Below, in pieces: positions 17,236-25,488 of a stretch of 64,000 nucleotides of DNA (its first letter is position 1; the number at the start of each line of letters is the position of its first letter). Under the pieces are notes generated by a model that saw only the letters and a program-made list of their open reading frames with translations, made no database searches and was not told where the DNA came from. A program made the translations under genes and the position numbers. The stretch is from positions 242,065-306,064 of the forward strand of contig PMTF01000009.1 in assembly GCA_003167415.1 (NCBI GenBank). Direction: 5' to 3'. The stretch comes from Acidimicrobiaceae bacterium (GTDB lineage: Bacteria > Actinomycetota > Acidimicrobiia > Acidimicrobiales > RAAP-2).

Positions 17236-17323
17236 TATTTCCGCGAACTCGGTTGCCAATGATGGCTTTGCGTTCGAATGGGGCGAACACCGGGGTTCGC
17301 TGACGGACATCACGCAAGGTTGT

Positions 17324-17344
17324 CGCATTCGAATGTCGAATGCG
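17324..17344 (-). terminator. Hairpin terminator candidate after mrp
   Basis: CGCATTCGA, a three-base loop and TCGAATGCG form a perfect nine-pair stem, starting four bases past the mrp stop codon. No T-tract follows on the minus strand, so it would be a U-less actinobacterial-type terminator or a processing site. Confidence 0.5.
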
Positions 17345-17348
17345 CATC

Positions 17349-18461
17349 TCAAGACAGCTTGAGCTCCTGTCGATAGACGCGTGCGGAACCTTGGCTCACA
17401 ATCGTGGCCGCCAATGCCCTGAAGGCGAGTGCGACTTCACTCTCGGGATCGTGAACCACAATGGGCTCGCCGACGTCACCTCCCTGGCGAAGTTTGGTGT
17501 CGAGAGGTATCTGTCCCAACAGCGCGATGCCGAGTTCTTGGGCGAGTCGCGCGCCGCCACCGGCGCCGAATATCTCGTAGCGCTTGCCGTCGTCGCCGGT
17601 GAACCAACTCATGTTCTCAATCACACCGCGCACACTGAGCTTCAGTTTGCGCGCCGCGTACGCCGAACGTTGCGCCACGCGTTGCGCGGCCGCCTGCGGT
17701 GTGGTCACGACGTACATCTCGATGCGGGGCAGCACTTCGGAGAGCGTCAAAGCCACGTCACCGGTGCCGGGGGGCATATCGATCAACAAGAAGTCGGGCT
17801 CGTCCCACCACGCCTCGGAGACGAGTTGCTGGATCGCCTTGTGCAACATGGGTCCGCGCCAGATAACCGGTTGTTCGTCCGGTACGAAGTACCCCATCGA
17901 CACACAGCGCACGCCGTGGGCGAGCGTCGGAATGACCGTGTCGCCGAGGACGATCGGATCGTTGACGGCACCGAGCATCTTCGGCAAGGAGAAGCCGTAC
18001 ACGTCGGCGTCGAGGACACCCACGTCGTGACCACTCTGGGCCAGGGCGATCGCGAGATTGACGGTCACCGAGGACTTGCCGACGCCCCCCTTGCCCGACG
18101 AGATCCCGAGAATCCGCGTCTTGGAGAGCTTGTCGAGGAACTTAGGGGGTGTGTCTCCGTGGGCGTGCTCCCCGGGTCCCGGATCGCCGGCCATGGCGCC
18201 TCGAAGGAAGTTGCGCAGCCCAAGGAGTTCCTCTTCGTCCATGGCCCGAACCACCACGATGGCCTCCGGGACGATTTCTTTGATGGAACCTTCGAGCAGC
18301 GCGAGATTGGGCCAACTCGAGACGGGAAGGACGAGCTCGACTTTCAGTGAAGTGCCGACTTCCACTACTTCACCGAGGAAACCCAATTCATCCAGCGTGC
18401 GAACCAGTTGTGGCTCGACGATGGCGCTGAGTTCGCGGTGGTGCGGACTGTTTGGTGTCAC
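17349..18461 (-). CDS. mrp: Mrp/ApbC-type P-loop ATPase, iron-sulfur cluster carrier family
   Basis: A 370-aa protein with an N-terminal DUF59/MIP18-like domain (residues 8-95) and a MinD-like ATPase domain. The deviant Walker A is SGKGGVGKSS (residues 122-131), followed by VGVLDADVYGFSLPKMLG and LLIDMPPGTGDVALT. Mrp proteins carry or insert Fe-S clusters. The cysteine pair that binds the cluster in enterobacterial ApbC is missing: after GVIENMSWFTG the sequence reads DDGKRYEIFGAGGG. I believe many actinobacterial Mrps lack it too, so its carrier role is uncertain. It starts with GTG at 18461 behind AAGGAA, and is divergent from a SufR-like regulator. Confidence 0.88.
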   Translation of the reverse strand: MTPNSPHHRELSAIVEPQLVRTLDELGFLGEVVEVGTSLKVELVLPVSSWPNLALLEGSIKEIVPEAIVVVRAMDEEELLGLRNFLRGAMAGDPGPGEHAHGDTPPKFLDKLSKTRILGISSGKGGVGKSSVTVNLAIALAQSGHDVGVLDADVYGFSLPKMLGAVNDPIVLGDTVIPTLAHGVRCVSMGYFVPDEQPVIWRGPMLHKAIQQLVSEAWWDEPDFLLIDMPPGTGDVALTLSEVLPRIEMYVVTTPQAAAQRVAQRSAYAARKLKLSVRGVIENMSWFTGDDGKRYEIFGAGGGARLAQELGIALLGQIPLDTKLRQGGDVGEPIVVHDPESEVALAFRALAATIVSQGSARVYRQELKLS

Positions 18462-18529
18462 AAGATTCCTTTGAGAGGGCCATTAGAGGCTACCGGCGCG
18501 AAAGACAAAGGCGGTCCTAGACTTTCTAC

Positions 18530-19243
18530 GTGTCAACTTCGATTAACGAGAACGATCTCGATCCGGCCTTCTTCACGGCCAACGTCACGAGTTTGACGCA
18601 CTCCTTTGGCGATAACACCCGCCGCAAGATCTACCTCTACCTTCGTGAGAACCCGGGCGCGACGGCGACCGAACTCTCGAAACACTGCCTGGTGCACGCC
18701 AATGTGGTGCGCCACCACCTCGAGCGGCTCACCGAGTCGGGTTACGTCACCTTCGACAACGTCCACAAGACGACCGTCGGCCGACCGGCCAAGGGATATC
18801 GCGTCCTCGACGCCGGAGTCGTCATGGACGGCTCGATGCGCCGAGACGCGCTTCTGGTGGCGCTCTTGGAGATGGCGCTCGAGCGCCTCGGCCCGGAGGC
18901 CGCAGAGTCCATGTCCCACGACGTCGGCGTTGAGTATGGACGAACCCTGGCCGGTACCGTCGGCTCGGGAGAACCGAATCCGACCCTCAAGGCCGCCATG
19001 GAGTCAATCGCCGGGATTCTGACGGCCCACGGTTTCGCCGCGCGCGCCGAAGAGCACAATCTGGAACAGTCCGTCGTATCGGACAACTGCCCCTTCGGCA
19101 CCGCCGCCCAGCATCACCCGGTGCTGTGCGCCGTCGACCGTGGACTCATCTCGGGCATGCTTGATGGCCTCGGGGCCGAACGACGCAACGTAACGCTCAC
19201 GTCACGGGCCCGTGGCGACGACGCCTGTCGCGTGACCGCCTGA
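18530..19243 (+). CDS. SufR-like iron-sulfur transcription regulator
   Basis: A 237-aa protein. Residues 20-90 form a winged helix of the ArsR/DeoR type (ATATELSKHCLVHANVVRHH, wing TVGRPAKGYRV). The C-terminal part has three cysteines at about 187, 200 and 233: DNCPFG, PVLCAVD and GDDACRV. SufR proteins hold a cluster with three cysteines; the first spacing (13) is the same as in SufR, the second (33) is five residues longer. It may repress or sense Fe-S biogenesis; the divergent Mrp gene fits that. TAGACT lies six bases before the GTG, pointing to a leaderless mRNA. No suf genes are in the window. Confidence 0.72.
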   Translation: MSTSINENDLDPAFFTANVTSLTHSFGDNTRRKIYLYLRENPGATATELSKHCLVHANVVRHHLERLTESGYVTFDNVHKTTVGRPAKGYRVLDAGVVMDGSMRRDALLVALLEMALERLGPEAAESMSHDVGVEYGRTLAGTVGSGEPNPTLKAAMESIAGILTAHGFAARAEEHNLEQSVVSDNCPFGTAAQHHPVLCAVDRGLISGMLDGLGAERRNVTLTSRARGDDACRVTA

Positions 19244-19276
19244 CGCTCAGTCACCATTCGCAGTCGTCGCGTTGAA

Positions 19277-19933
19277 CTAACAGTTGGGACGTGGCGTGAT
19301 GGTAAGGGTGTCGATCGGCACGCTCACGGTGTGTCGAAATCCCTCGAACGTGTACTCGACTGGCAGGCTCTTGTAGGTCGTCGCGTTATTCGAAGCTGAT
19401 GCCGGCACACACTGTTGATCCCAGTGCACGACGAGTTGAAGCTGACCTTCACTGGCGAGGGTCGTTGCTTTAAAGGGAGGCCCGCCCTTGTAGCCGTACG
19501 TGCCCTGCGCGCTCGGCTTCGAGTCGAAATAAGCCCGCACATCTGAATTCCCCGAGGCGTTCGCCGGTGCCAAGACCTTGTCGATCGTCACCCCGAAACG
19601 CTGATCGTTGTTAAGCGTGACGATGACCTCGACGTGGAACGTTCCGCTCGGCTCGGTCCATACGACGGTGTCGTGGGCGCCGCCCGCGATTCGGTTGGTC
19701 GCCAGCGGGCCGTTGGACGCGAGAATCTGCGAACCGTAGCCGCCATTGAAACTCTGGGAGAGCGGCTGATAGTGACTCGCCGCGAAGTACAGCGCCCCTC
19801 CGACAGCGACGATGACGACGACGAGGGAGACCACCAGGATCGGCCAACGACGTCTCCTTCGTGGCTCTTCAGACTCTTCGATCTCGCTGGCGTCGTGATC
19901 GACGAAAGGATGATCCATCGAGTGTTCGTCCAC
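19277..19933 (-). CDS. Membrane-anchored extracellular protein, function unknown
   Basis: A 218-aa protein with an acidic N-terminus, a basic patch (RRRRRW) and one transmembrane helix at about residues 31-51, which should leave about 165 residues outside the cell. The outer part is rich in beta-prone, Thr/Ser/Gly sequence (VEVIVTLNNDQRFGVTIDKV) and contains two cysteines, at HWDQQCVP and the last residue, that could form a disulfide. I recognise no family. The GTG at 19933 is used; an ATG five codons later is also possible. It lies 69 bp after the IclR gene on the same strand and converges on the SufR-like gene. Confidence 0.68.
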   Translation of the reverse strand: MDEHSMDHPFVDHDASEIEESEEPRRRRRWPILVVSLVVVIVAVGGALYFAASHYQPLSQSFNGGYGSQILASNGPLATNRIAGGAHDTVVWTEPSGTFHVEVIVTLNNDQRFGVTIDKVLAPANASGNSDVRAYFDSKPSAQGTYGYKGGPPFKATTLASEGQLQLVVHWDQQCVPASASNNATTYKSLPVEYTFEGFRHTVSVPIDTLTITPRPNC

Positions 19934-20002
19934 GGCCCTCCGCGCTTGATCGTTTCGTGCTTTGAGAATCGTAGCGATGAATGGACCCCGCCAAATGTCG
20001 AC

Positions 20003-20770
20003 TCAGCGCTTGGCCAGAATGGAGTTCACGCGCTGGGTCGTCGCGAGCAATTGCGGCACCAGCTCCTCGCGAAGTTCCTTCAGATTGGTGCGACCGACGG
20101 GCGTCGAGATGTTGATCGCGGCCACCGTGCGCCCGGTCGAGTCACGTATCGGCGCCGCGACCGCGCGAAGGCCGATCTCGAGCTCCTGGTCGTTGAGGGC
20201 CCAACCCCGTTTGGCGACCTTTTCCAGTTCGCTCAAGATGTCGCTCTCGCGGTGCAGCGTGAATTTCGTGAGCGCCACTAACGGTCGATTTCCGAGGAGT
20301 CGTCGCTGCTCGGCGACGGGCATCGCCGCGAGCAGCACTCGACCGGTCGACGTGCAATACGCCGGCAGTCGGCTACCAACCGAGAGTGACAGCGTCATGA
20401 TGCGCGACGCCGCGACGCGGCTCACGAAGACGATGTCTGATCCGTCCAGCACCGAGACCGAGACCGACTCGCGCACCTTGTCGCTGAGGTCTTGGACGAA
20501 GGGCTCGACGATGTCGCGAAACGGCAGCGACGTGAGGAACGAGTACCCGATATCAAGGATTCGGGGTTGCAGGAAGAATTCGCGTCCGTCAACGCCGACG
20601 TAGCCCAAGGCCTCCAGGGTGAAGAGCAGACGGCGGCACGACGCCCGGCTGTAGCCAGTGCGCCGGGCGACCTCACTCAGCGACTGACGTGGGCACTCTT
20701 CGTTGAACGAACGAATCACGTTGAGCCCTCGCTCGAGTGACTGCACGAACATTCGGTTGCTTTCTTCCAC
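20003..20770 (-). CDS. IclR-family regulator (PcaR/PobR-like)
   Basis: A 255-aa IclR protein. The N-terminal winged helix spans residues 8-70 (FVQSLERGLNVIRSF, LSEVARRTGYSRASCRRLL). The effector domain shows SVSVLDGSDIVFVSRV, GSRLPAYCTSTGRVLLA and GWALNDQELEIGLRAVAAPI, typical of the PcaR/PcaU/PobR branch that controls aromatic acid breakdown. No aromatic pathway genes are in the window, so the target is unknown. A perfect 6-5-6 inverted repeat lies 42 bp upstream of the GTG start, suggesting autoregulation. Confidence 0.9.
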   Translation of the reverse strand: MEESNRMFVQSLERGLNVIRSFNEECPRQSLSEVARRTGYSRASCRRLLFTLEALGYVGVDGREFFLQPRILDIGYSFLTSLPFRDIVEPFVQDLSDKVRESVSVSVLDGSDIVFVSRVAASRIMTLSLSVGSRLPAYCTSTGRVLLAAMPVAEQRRLLGNRPLVALTKFTLHRESDILSELEKVAKRGWALNDQELEIGLRAVAAPIRDSTGRTVAAINISTPVGRTNLKELREELVPQLLATTQRVNSILAKR

Positions 20771-20811
20771 TGCACCTCATCCGTTGACGGCACTTCTCTT
20801 CAAGCAGTGAA

Positions 20812-20828
20812 TGTTCGCATATCGAACA
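20812..20828. promoter_or_regulatory. Candidate IclR operator
   Basis: TGTTCG-CATAT-CGAACA is a perfect inverted repeat with a five-base spacer, 42 bp upstream of the iclR start. It resembles the PcaR-type consensus (GTTCGATAATCGCAC) in its GTTCG and ATCG halves. Confidence 0.5.
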
Positions 20829-20858
20829 GGGCGGGTCAATTGCCGTACTGATGCGACC

Positions 20859-20876
20859 GTGCGCTGGCCAGCGCAC
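20859..20876. other. Perfect 18-bp palindrome between two regulator genes
   Basis: GTGCGCTGGCCAGCGCAC reads the same on both strands without spacer. It is 25 bp past the end of the small winged-helix gene (minus strand) and 89 bp upstream of the iclR start. It could be an operator or, folded with a small loop, a terminator for the upstream gene. Confidence 0.4.
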
Positions 20877-20900
20877 TCAACGTCACCGTGGGTCGAGGAC

Positions 20901-21200
20901 TCAGATTCCATCGAGTACTGACCGAAGCGCCTGCGCGTACTCGTCGAGCGCCTCGCGACCGCGGGACGTGAGCGCCGCCGACGTGCGCGACGCGATACCG
21001 GAACCGGTCTTGTCACTCTTCACGTAGCCGGCGTCTTCCAACTTGCGCAAATGGGTGATGAGATTGCCCGACGTGAGATCGATCATCTCTTGGAGGCGAG
21101 TGAAGGAGAGCGTGTCACCTTCGTGCAGGGCTGCCAACGTCGCCACAATCCGTAGCCGCGCAGGCACGTGGATGAGCGGATCGAGTTTGACGTCGCTCAT
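20901..21200 (-). CDS. Small winged-helix transcription regulator
   Basis: A 99-aa single-domain regulator of the MarR/ArsR-like type (similar to HTH_34 domains): LRIVATLAALHEGDTLSFTRL, then LTSGNLITHLRKLEDAGYV as the recognition helix, and SRTSAALTSRGREALDEY as the wing and last helix. The order is split here to keep it short. It has no effector domain; these proteins usually sense small molecules within the dimer interface. It follows the ccm operon on the same strand with a 127-bp gap. Target unknown. Confidence 0.82.
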   Translation of the reverse strand: MSDVKLDPLIHVPARLRIVATLAALHEGDTLSFTRLQEMIDLTSGNLITHLRKLEDAGYVKSDKTGSGIASRTSAALTSRGREALDEYAQALRSVLDGI

Positions 21201-21327
21201 CGAGATCGACGCTGGTAGAGCTTGACCGCCGCGCAGCTAAACAGGACGACGCCACTGCCCAATCCAGCGATAAACCACGCTCCCGCGGGGCCGCCGAACG
21301 CCGCGCTCGCGCAGACGTTCCCTCGAA

Positions 21328-22059
21328 TTATGGACCGCCGAGTCCCAACTTCTTGAGGAACGGCTGCGCGATCGCCATTTGGCCGACGGACGGCTTCAAC
21401 TTCAAGAACTCTTCGAACTCGGTTTTCGCGACGCGTTGATTGCCCGGCGTCGAGTCGGCGACGATGGCGAAGTAGAGCCGGGGAGCCGACTGTCGCGGGG
21501 CCACGGCGATAGCCTTTTCCAAATCGCGTATGCCAACTTCGACGACCGAGGCCTTCTTTGCGGCACTGCCCGCCGTGAAGTCGAGCCATCCACTCTGCGT
21601 GAGCGCCGTCACGTTCTTCGGATCCAGCGTGAGGACCTTCGCGTAGGCGTTGAGGGCCGTGACGTCTTGGTTGTTGGCGACGTCAACTTCGGCCTGGGTC
21701 AGCAGTCGGTCGATGGTTTGTGCGCGCGAGAGCCTTATGCCGCCGTCGCTGGAGTTCCCGGCCTGACGCGGTGATGTCGCCGACAAGAGCGCCCAGGTCA
21801 CGACGACGGCGAAGCAAACCAGTGCCAGCACCAGCCATCGGACGCGTCGCGTTCGTCCTCGGACGTGCGTCGCGTCAACGCTCACCATCAGGGCACCGAG
21901 CTCGTCGCGCGCGCGCTCCAACTCGGCGCCCTCGCGACGTTGAATCGCTTCGAACTGACCCGAGGAGAGTTCGCCGGCGTCGCGCTCGCCTAACGCATCG
22001 CGCAATGACGCTTCGCGGAGTCGAATCTCGTCGTGCAGTTGTGCGGCGTCGCGCTTCAT
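21328..22059 (-). CDS. ccmI: CcmI/CycH-like cytochrome c maturation TPR protein
   Basis: A 243-aa protein. The first 60 residues are a charged coiled coil (LHDEIRLREASLRDALGERD) of the kind seen in CcmI/CcmH2 cytoplasmic loops. One transmembrane helix follows (WLVLALVCFAVVVTWALL), then an external part with TPR-like helices (ALNAYAKVLTLDPKNVTAL, AVAPRQSAPRLYFAI). In System I, CcmI holds apocytochrome c for the heme lyase. The gene is the last in the ccm operon and overlaps ccmH by four bases. The first of the two membrane helices of proteobacterial CcmI seems absent, so assignment rests on the order and the neighbours. Confidence 0.75.
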   Translation of the reverse strand: MKRDAAQLHDEIRLREASLRDALGERDAGELSSGQFEAIQRREGAELERARDELGALMVSVDATHVRGRTRRVRWLVLALVCFAVVVTWALLSATSPRQAGNSSDGGIRLSRAQTIDRLLTQAEVDVANNQDVTALNAYAKVLTLDPKNVTALTQSGWLDFTAGSAAKKASVVEVGIRDLEKAIAVAPRQSAPRLYFAIVADSTPGNQRVAKTEFEEFLKLKPSVGQMAIAQPFLKKLGLGGP

Positions 22060-22439
22060 CGTCGTCTGACCAAACGCACGGCCGCGACGGCCAACGCCAA
22101 TAACGCGGCCAGTGGCACGAGCCAGAGCAGTACTCCGAGTCCGGAGGTCGACGGGCTCAACAGGATCGAGGTTCCGTAGGTCGCTTCTAACGACGTCAGG
22201 ATCTTGTTGTCGGACTCGCCTTCTCGCACCCGACGCGCGATGTCGTGACGCACGGCGATCGATGAAGTGGCGTTGCTCTGGGCGACCGACAGGTCATCAC
22301 AGGCCGGGCACTTGACCAGCGTCTCGAGGTGGGCGATGCGTCCTTGGGTCGACGCCGAGCTCGGCGCTTCGAGCAGCGCGACGGCGAGGACGCAGAGAAA
22401 CGCCAGGGACCACAACCGAAAGGACTTCACCACGTTCAC
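22056..22439 (-). CDS. ccmH: Cytochrome c maturation protein CcmH
   Basis: A 127-aa protein with an N-terminal signal/anchor (residues 8-24), the thiol motif LVKCPACDDLSVAQSNA (Cys44 and Cys47, CPAC) and a C-terminal membrane helix (GVLLWLVPLAALLALAVAAV). Family members carry LRCPVCQGQSIADSNA at this place and end in RR; this one matches the layout. CcmH keeps the cysteines of apocytochrome c reduced before heme attachment at the outer face of the membrane. Overlaps ccmG by four bases upstream and ccmI by four downstream. Confidence 0.93.
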   Translation of the reverse strand: MNVVKSFRLWSLAFLCVLAVALLEAPSSASTQGRIAHLETLVKCPACDDLSVAQSNATSSIAVRHDIARRVREGESDNKILTSLEATYGTSILLSPSTSGLGVLLWLVPLAALLALAVAAVRLVRRR

Positions 22440-22966
22440 GAGGACACCCGCGCCACCACGGCCGCCAACTGTTTGGCCGTGGTGGCCCCGAGGAGCGTCG
22501 CGGCGACGCGACCTTGGCGATTAATCACGATCGTGGTCGGTGGTGAGGTGACGCCGTAACTGTTCGCGATGATGCCCTCGGGGTCGATGATCGAGGGATA
22601 GAGCGAGCCGTAGTGCGCCGCAAAGGCCGTCGCCGACGAGACCGTGTCATTGAAGACGACACCCACCACGACGACGCCATCGTGGCGGACGCGCCAGGCG
22701 TAGGTCGAAAGTTCCGGGGCCTCTTGGATGCAGGGCCCGCACCAGGACGCCCAGAAGTTGACGATCACGATTTTGCCACGTTCGCTTCTAAGCGAGAACG
22801 TGCCGCCGCCCAGCTCGTGGCCCTTCACCGACGGCGCGAGTTTGCCCAGCAGCGGGCTCGGCGCCACGGTCGCGGGGCCGACCGGATGGCGGGTCGCGAG
22901 GAACCCCGAGAGGGCGATCACGATCGCCAGTACCGCCAGCGAGATGATGGTCACCGTGCGCTTCAC
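22436..22966 (-). CDS. ccmG: Thioredoxin-like CcmG/DsbE, apocytochrome reductant
   Basis: A 176-aa membrane-anchored thioredoxin-fold protein. Residues 5-22 are the anchor helix, and the active site is NFWASWCGPCIQEAPEL (Cys76, Cys79) followed by the cis-proline segment GVTSPPTTIVINRQG. This fits CcmG/DsbE/ResA, which reduces the CXXCH cysteines of apocytochrome c outside the membrane. Fully embedded in the ccm operon, overlapping ccmF and ccmH by four bases each. Confidence 0.93.
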   Translation of the reverse strand: MKRTVTIISLAVLAIVIALSGFLATRHPVGPATVAPSPLLGKLAPSVKGHELGGGTFSLRSERGKIVIVNFWASWCGPCIQEAPELSTYAWRVRHDGVVVVGVVFNDTVSSATAFAAHYGSLYPSIIDPEGIIANSYGVTSPPTTIVINRQGRVAATLLGATTAKQLAAVVARVSS

Positions 22967-24927
22967 GCGTCCACCTCATCCCCGTGACGTCGTCGCACGA
23001 AGGACAACGCCGATCCGACGCCGAGCAGCAGTCCGCCGATCCAGAGCCACGCGAGCAGGGGCTCGACGGTGACGCCGAGCACGACCGATCCGGCCGGGAG
23101 GTCGCCCTCGACCTGAGCCCCGGAAGCCGCCCCATTGCCGCCGACGGCGTCGAAGGTCACGTAGACGTCGCGCGCGAGGTTGGAGTCGATGGCCGGGGTC
23201 CCGACCGGTTGCGTGCTTCGACCGTGGTAGGTCGTGATGGCGGGAAGCAGCGCGTGGTGATCGACGTCGACGCGCAACTGCGTCGCGGTCTCGAGTGGGT
23301 CCTTCACGGTGCGAAAGCCGCGGAACGTGACGAACTGACCGGAGACGACCGTGCTCTGTCCCGTGGCCAGCGTCACTTCGCTACGCGTGGTGTACGACGT
23401 CGAGGTCACGATCGCGAGCGCCATCACGACGACCCCGAGGTGCACGACCATGCCCCCGGCGCTGGGTCCGCGCAGCGCGTCGTACCATCGCTGACTGCGA
23501 CGCCGGGCCGCGACGAACGCGCCTCGGAGCGTGCGAAGCGCCGCTCCGGCGGCGGCCGTCGCGAGAAAGTACGCCAGCAGCACCATGGGACGACGCACGC
23601 CGGAGAGAATCAACGCGACGTCGACGAAAAGCGACGTCCACGCGCTGAAGCGAACGCGCGACCACAACACGCTCGCGTCGAGGCTGCGCCAGCCAACTAA
23701 CGGGGCGAGGGACATCAGCACGAGCAATGCGATGCTCATCGGCACCGCCACCGTGGCGAAGTACGGCGTGCCGACCGTCACCTGACCGCCGTTGACGGCT
23801 TCGTAGAGCAGCGGGAATACCGTGCCGAGCAACACGACGACCGCGAAGCCGACGAAGAGCACGTTGTTGGCGATGAAGAGACCCTCTTTCGAGAGGGGAT
23901 GGTCCACGCCCACCGGCGATCGCAGCCGATCACCGCGCCAAGCGAGTAGCCCCACGCCGAGCGCGACGGTGACGAAGAAGAAACCGATCAACAGCGGACC
24001 GAGGGTGCTCGAGGAAAAGGCGTGGACGCTCTGCAAGACACCCGAGCGCGTGAAGAACGTCCCGAGAATGGTGAGTGAGAACGTGGCGATCGCCAGCGAG
24101 AGGTTCCAGACTCGAAAGAGTCCGCGACGGTCCTGCACGATGACCGAATGGATGTACGCCGTCGCGGTCAGCCACGGCAGGAGCGCGGCGTTCTCGACCG
24201 GGTCCCAGCCCCAGAAGCCGCCCCAGCCGAGCACCTGATAACTCCACCACGCGCCCAACACGATGCCGACCGACAGGACGCCCCAGGCGAGCACCGTCCA
24301 GCGGCGCTGCTCCAAGGGCCAGCGGTCGTGGACTCGACCGGTGATCAGCATCGCGATCGCGAAGGCGAAGGGCACGGTGAAGCCGACGAAGCCCATGTAG
24401 AGCAGCGGCGGGTGAATCACCACCAGTGGATTGTCTTGCAAGAGTGCGTTCGGACCGGCGCCCTGCAACACCTTCGCGCCGTTGTGGATGAACGGATCGG
24501 CCGGTCCGCACATGAGTCCCAAGAAAAATGCGCTGACGCCGAAGAGCACCACGCTGGCCCACGAGACCACCGGGTCCTCGGCGCGACGTCGGTAGTAGCG
24601 CAGCACCACCACGATGAGGGCGCACAGCAACAAGGACCACAGCAACAGGGATCCCTCGAGGGCCGACCACATACCGGTGATCGAATAGAGCAGCGGCGTG
24701 AAGGTCGCGTTGTTCTCCGATACGTACGCCAGTGAGAAGTTGTGGGTGATGAGCGCGAACTGCATCACCGCGACGGCACCCACGATCCCGACCAGCGACA
24801 CCAGCGCCCAACGAAGGGAGCGCGACGGTCGCTTCGTTCGAAACGCGATCACTTGGTGGACGATGCCGCCGAGTGTGGCGAGGAAGGCGACGTAGAGCGC
24901 GACACGCCCGAGCCACGTGAGGGTCAT
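22963..24927 (-). CDS. ccmF: Cytochrome c heme lyase CcmF
   Basis: A 654-aa protein with about 14 membrane helices, the usual CcmF size. The tryptophan-rich WWD heme-handling loop is LGWGGFWGWDPVENAALLPW, and conserved histidines occur in VVIHPPLLYMGFVGFTVPFA. After the last helices the C-terminal part has a soluble external region (residues about 520-630), as in CcmF. It accepts heme from holo-CcmE and joins it to apocytochrome c with CcmH. Overlaps ccmE and ccmG by four bases each. Confidence 0.96.
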   Translation of the reverse strand: MTLTWLGRVALYVAFLATLGGIVHQVIAFRTKRPSRSLRWALVSLVGIVGAVAVMQFALITHNFSLAYVSENNATFTPLLYSITGMWSALEGSLLLWSLLLCALIVVVLRYYRRRAEDPVVSWASVVLFGVSAFFLGLMCGPADPFIHNGAKVLQGAGPNALLQDNPLVVIHPPLLYMGFVGFTVPFAFAIAMLITGRVHDRWPLEQRRWTVLAWGVLSVGIVLGAWWSYQVLGWGGFWGWDPVENAALLPWLTATAYIHSVIVQDRRGLFRVWNLSLAIATFSLTILGTFFTRSGVLQSVHAFSSSTLGPLLIGFFFVTVALGVGLLAWRGDRLRSPVGVDHPLSKEGLFIANNVLFVGFAVVVLLGTVFPLLYEAVNGGQVTVGTPYFATVAVPMSIALLVLMSLAPLVGWRSLDASVLWSRVRFSAWTSLFVDVALILSGVRRPMVLLAYFLATAAAGAALRTLRGAFVAARRRSQRWYDALRGPSAGGMVVHLGVVVMALAIVTSTSYTTRSEVTLATGQSTVVSGQFVTFRGFRTVKDPLETATQLRVDVDHHALLPAITTYHGRSTQPVGTPAIDSNLARDVYVTFDAVGGNGAASGAQVEGDLPAGSVVLGVTVEPLLAWLWIGGLLLGVGSALSFVRRRHGDEVDA

Positions 24928-25403
24928 CGCACGCTTCCGTTAGGCGCCTTCACCCGTTTCGGGTGTTGAGCGATGTACGTCGCGGTGTGCTTCACGAGAA
25001 TCTGGGTGCCATCGAACGTGGTCGAGTGTCGCGTAGTGAAGTGTCCTTCGACGACCACGGGGATGTCGGCCTGGAACAGCTGCGGCGGCGTCCCGTGACT
25101 GATCACGTAGACCTGGTGGGTGCCCGATCCGGTCATCCAGAACGAGGCGCCCCGTGACGTGCGCGTGATGGTGTGGGGCTTCACGACGCCTTCGAGTCGA
25201 ATCGTGGTCGTACCGATCTTGGCCCGACTGGCCAAGGCTTGGTCGACCGTGTCGAAGTAGTTCAAAGAGTGCAAGAGGCCCTGACTGAGCAGCGCCAAAA
25301 TCGCGATCACCAGCACGACTAACACGCCGATGGTTCGACGTCGACTGGAGTTCTTCAACTTCGGTGGCGCGACGGGCGTGAGGTCGAGGTTCGTCTCAGT
25401 CAA
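24924..25403 (-). CDS. ccmE: Heme chaperone CcmE
   Basis: A 159-aa protein with a cytoplasmic head, a membrane anchor (TIGVLVVLVIAILALLSQ) and an external OB-fold domain. It ends with LVKHTATYIAQH, matching the H-x3-Y heme site in which the His (about 139) binds heme covalently and Tyr (about 143) is the axial ligand. The bacterial consensus is HDENY; here the inner residues differ but His and Tyr are kept. The TTG at 25403 is chosen as start because it overlaps the end of ccmD; the longer reading to 25454 would cover the ccmD gene. Confidence 0.92.
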   Translation of the reverse strand: MTETNLDLTPVAPPKLKNSSRRRTIGVLVVLVIAILALLSQGLLHSLNYFDTVDQALASRAKIGTTTIRLEGVVKPHTITRTSRGASFWMTGSGTHQVYVISHGTPPQLFQADIPVVVEGHFTTRHSTTFDGTQILVKHTATYIAQHPKRVKAPNGSVR

Positions 25404-25488
25404 GGTTTCGCCCTCGCCACCAGATAGACAGCGCGTAGAGCGCCAGCCCCCCAAAGGCGAAGGAATAACCGGCGGTGACGTAGTCCAC
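25396..25488 (-). CDS. ccmD: CcmD-like small membrane protein
   Basis: A 30-aa peptide, MDYVTAGYSFAFGGLALYAL followed by SIWWRGRNLD, with a single membrane helix and a basic C-terminus, located between ccmC and ccmE as in System I operons. CcmD holds the CcmABC complex to CcmE and helps release holo-CcmE. The GTG at 25488 shares a base with the ccmC stop (TAGTG). The stop overlaps the TTG of ccmE. It is shorter than proteobacterial CcmD (about 45-70 aa), so the assignment rests on position, size and topology. Confidence 0.8.
   Translation of the reverse strand: MDYVTAGYSFAFGGLALYALSIWWRGRNLD

Noticed and set aside
17270-17304. GTTCGAA/GTTCGC repeats upstream of the permease
   Set aside because: The matches are short and irregular and do not form a convincing operator or hairpin.
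21197-21328. Short minus-strand frame with one hydrophobic helix (WFIAGLGSGVVLFSCAAV) ending in an ATGA overlap with the small winged-helix gene
   Set aside because: It looks like a small membrane protein, but no ATG, GTG or TTG is found between the ccmI stop and the helix; only an ATT or a start deep inside ccmI would serve. Left out as a gene.
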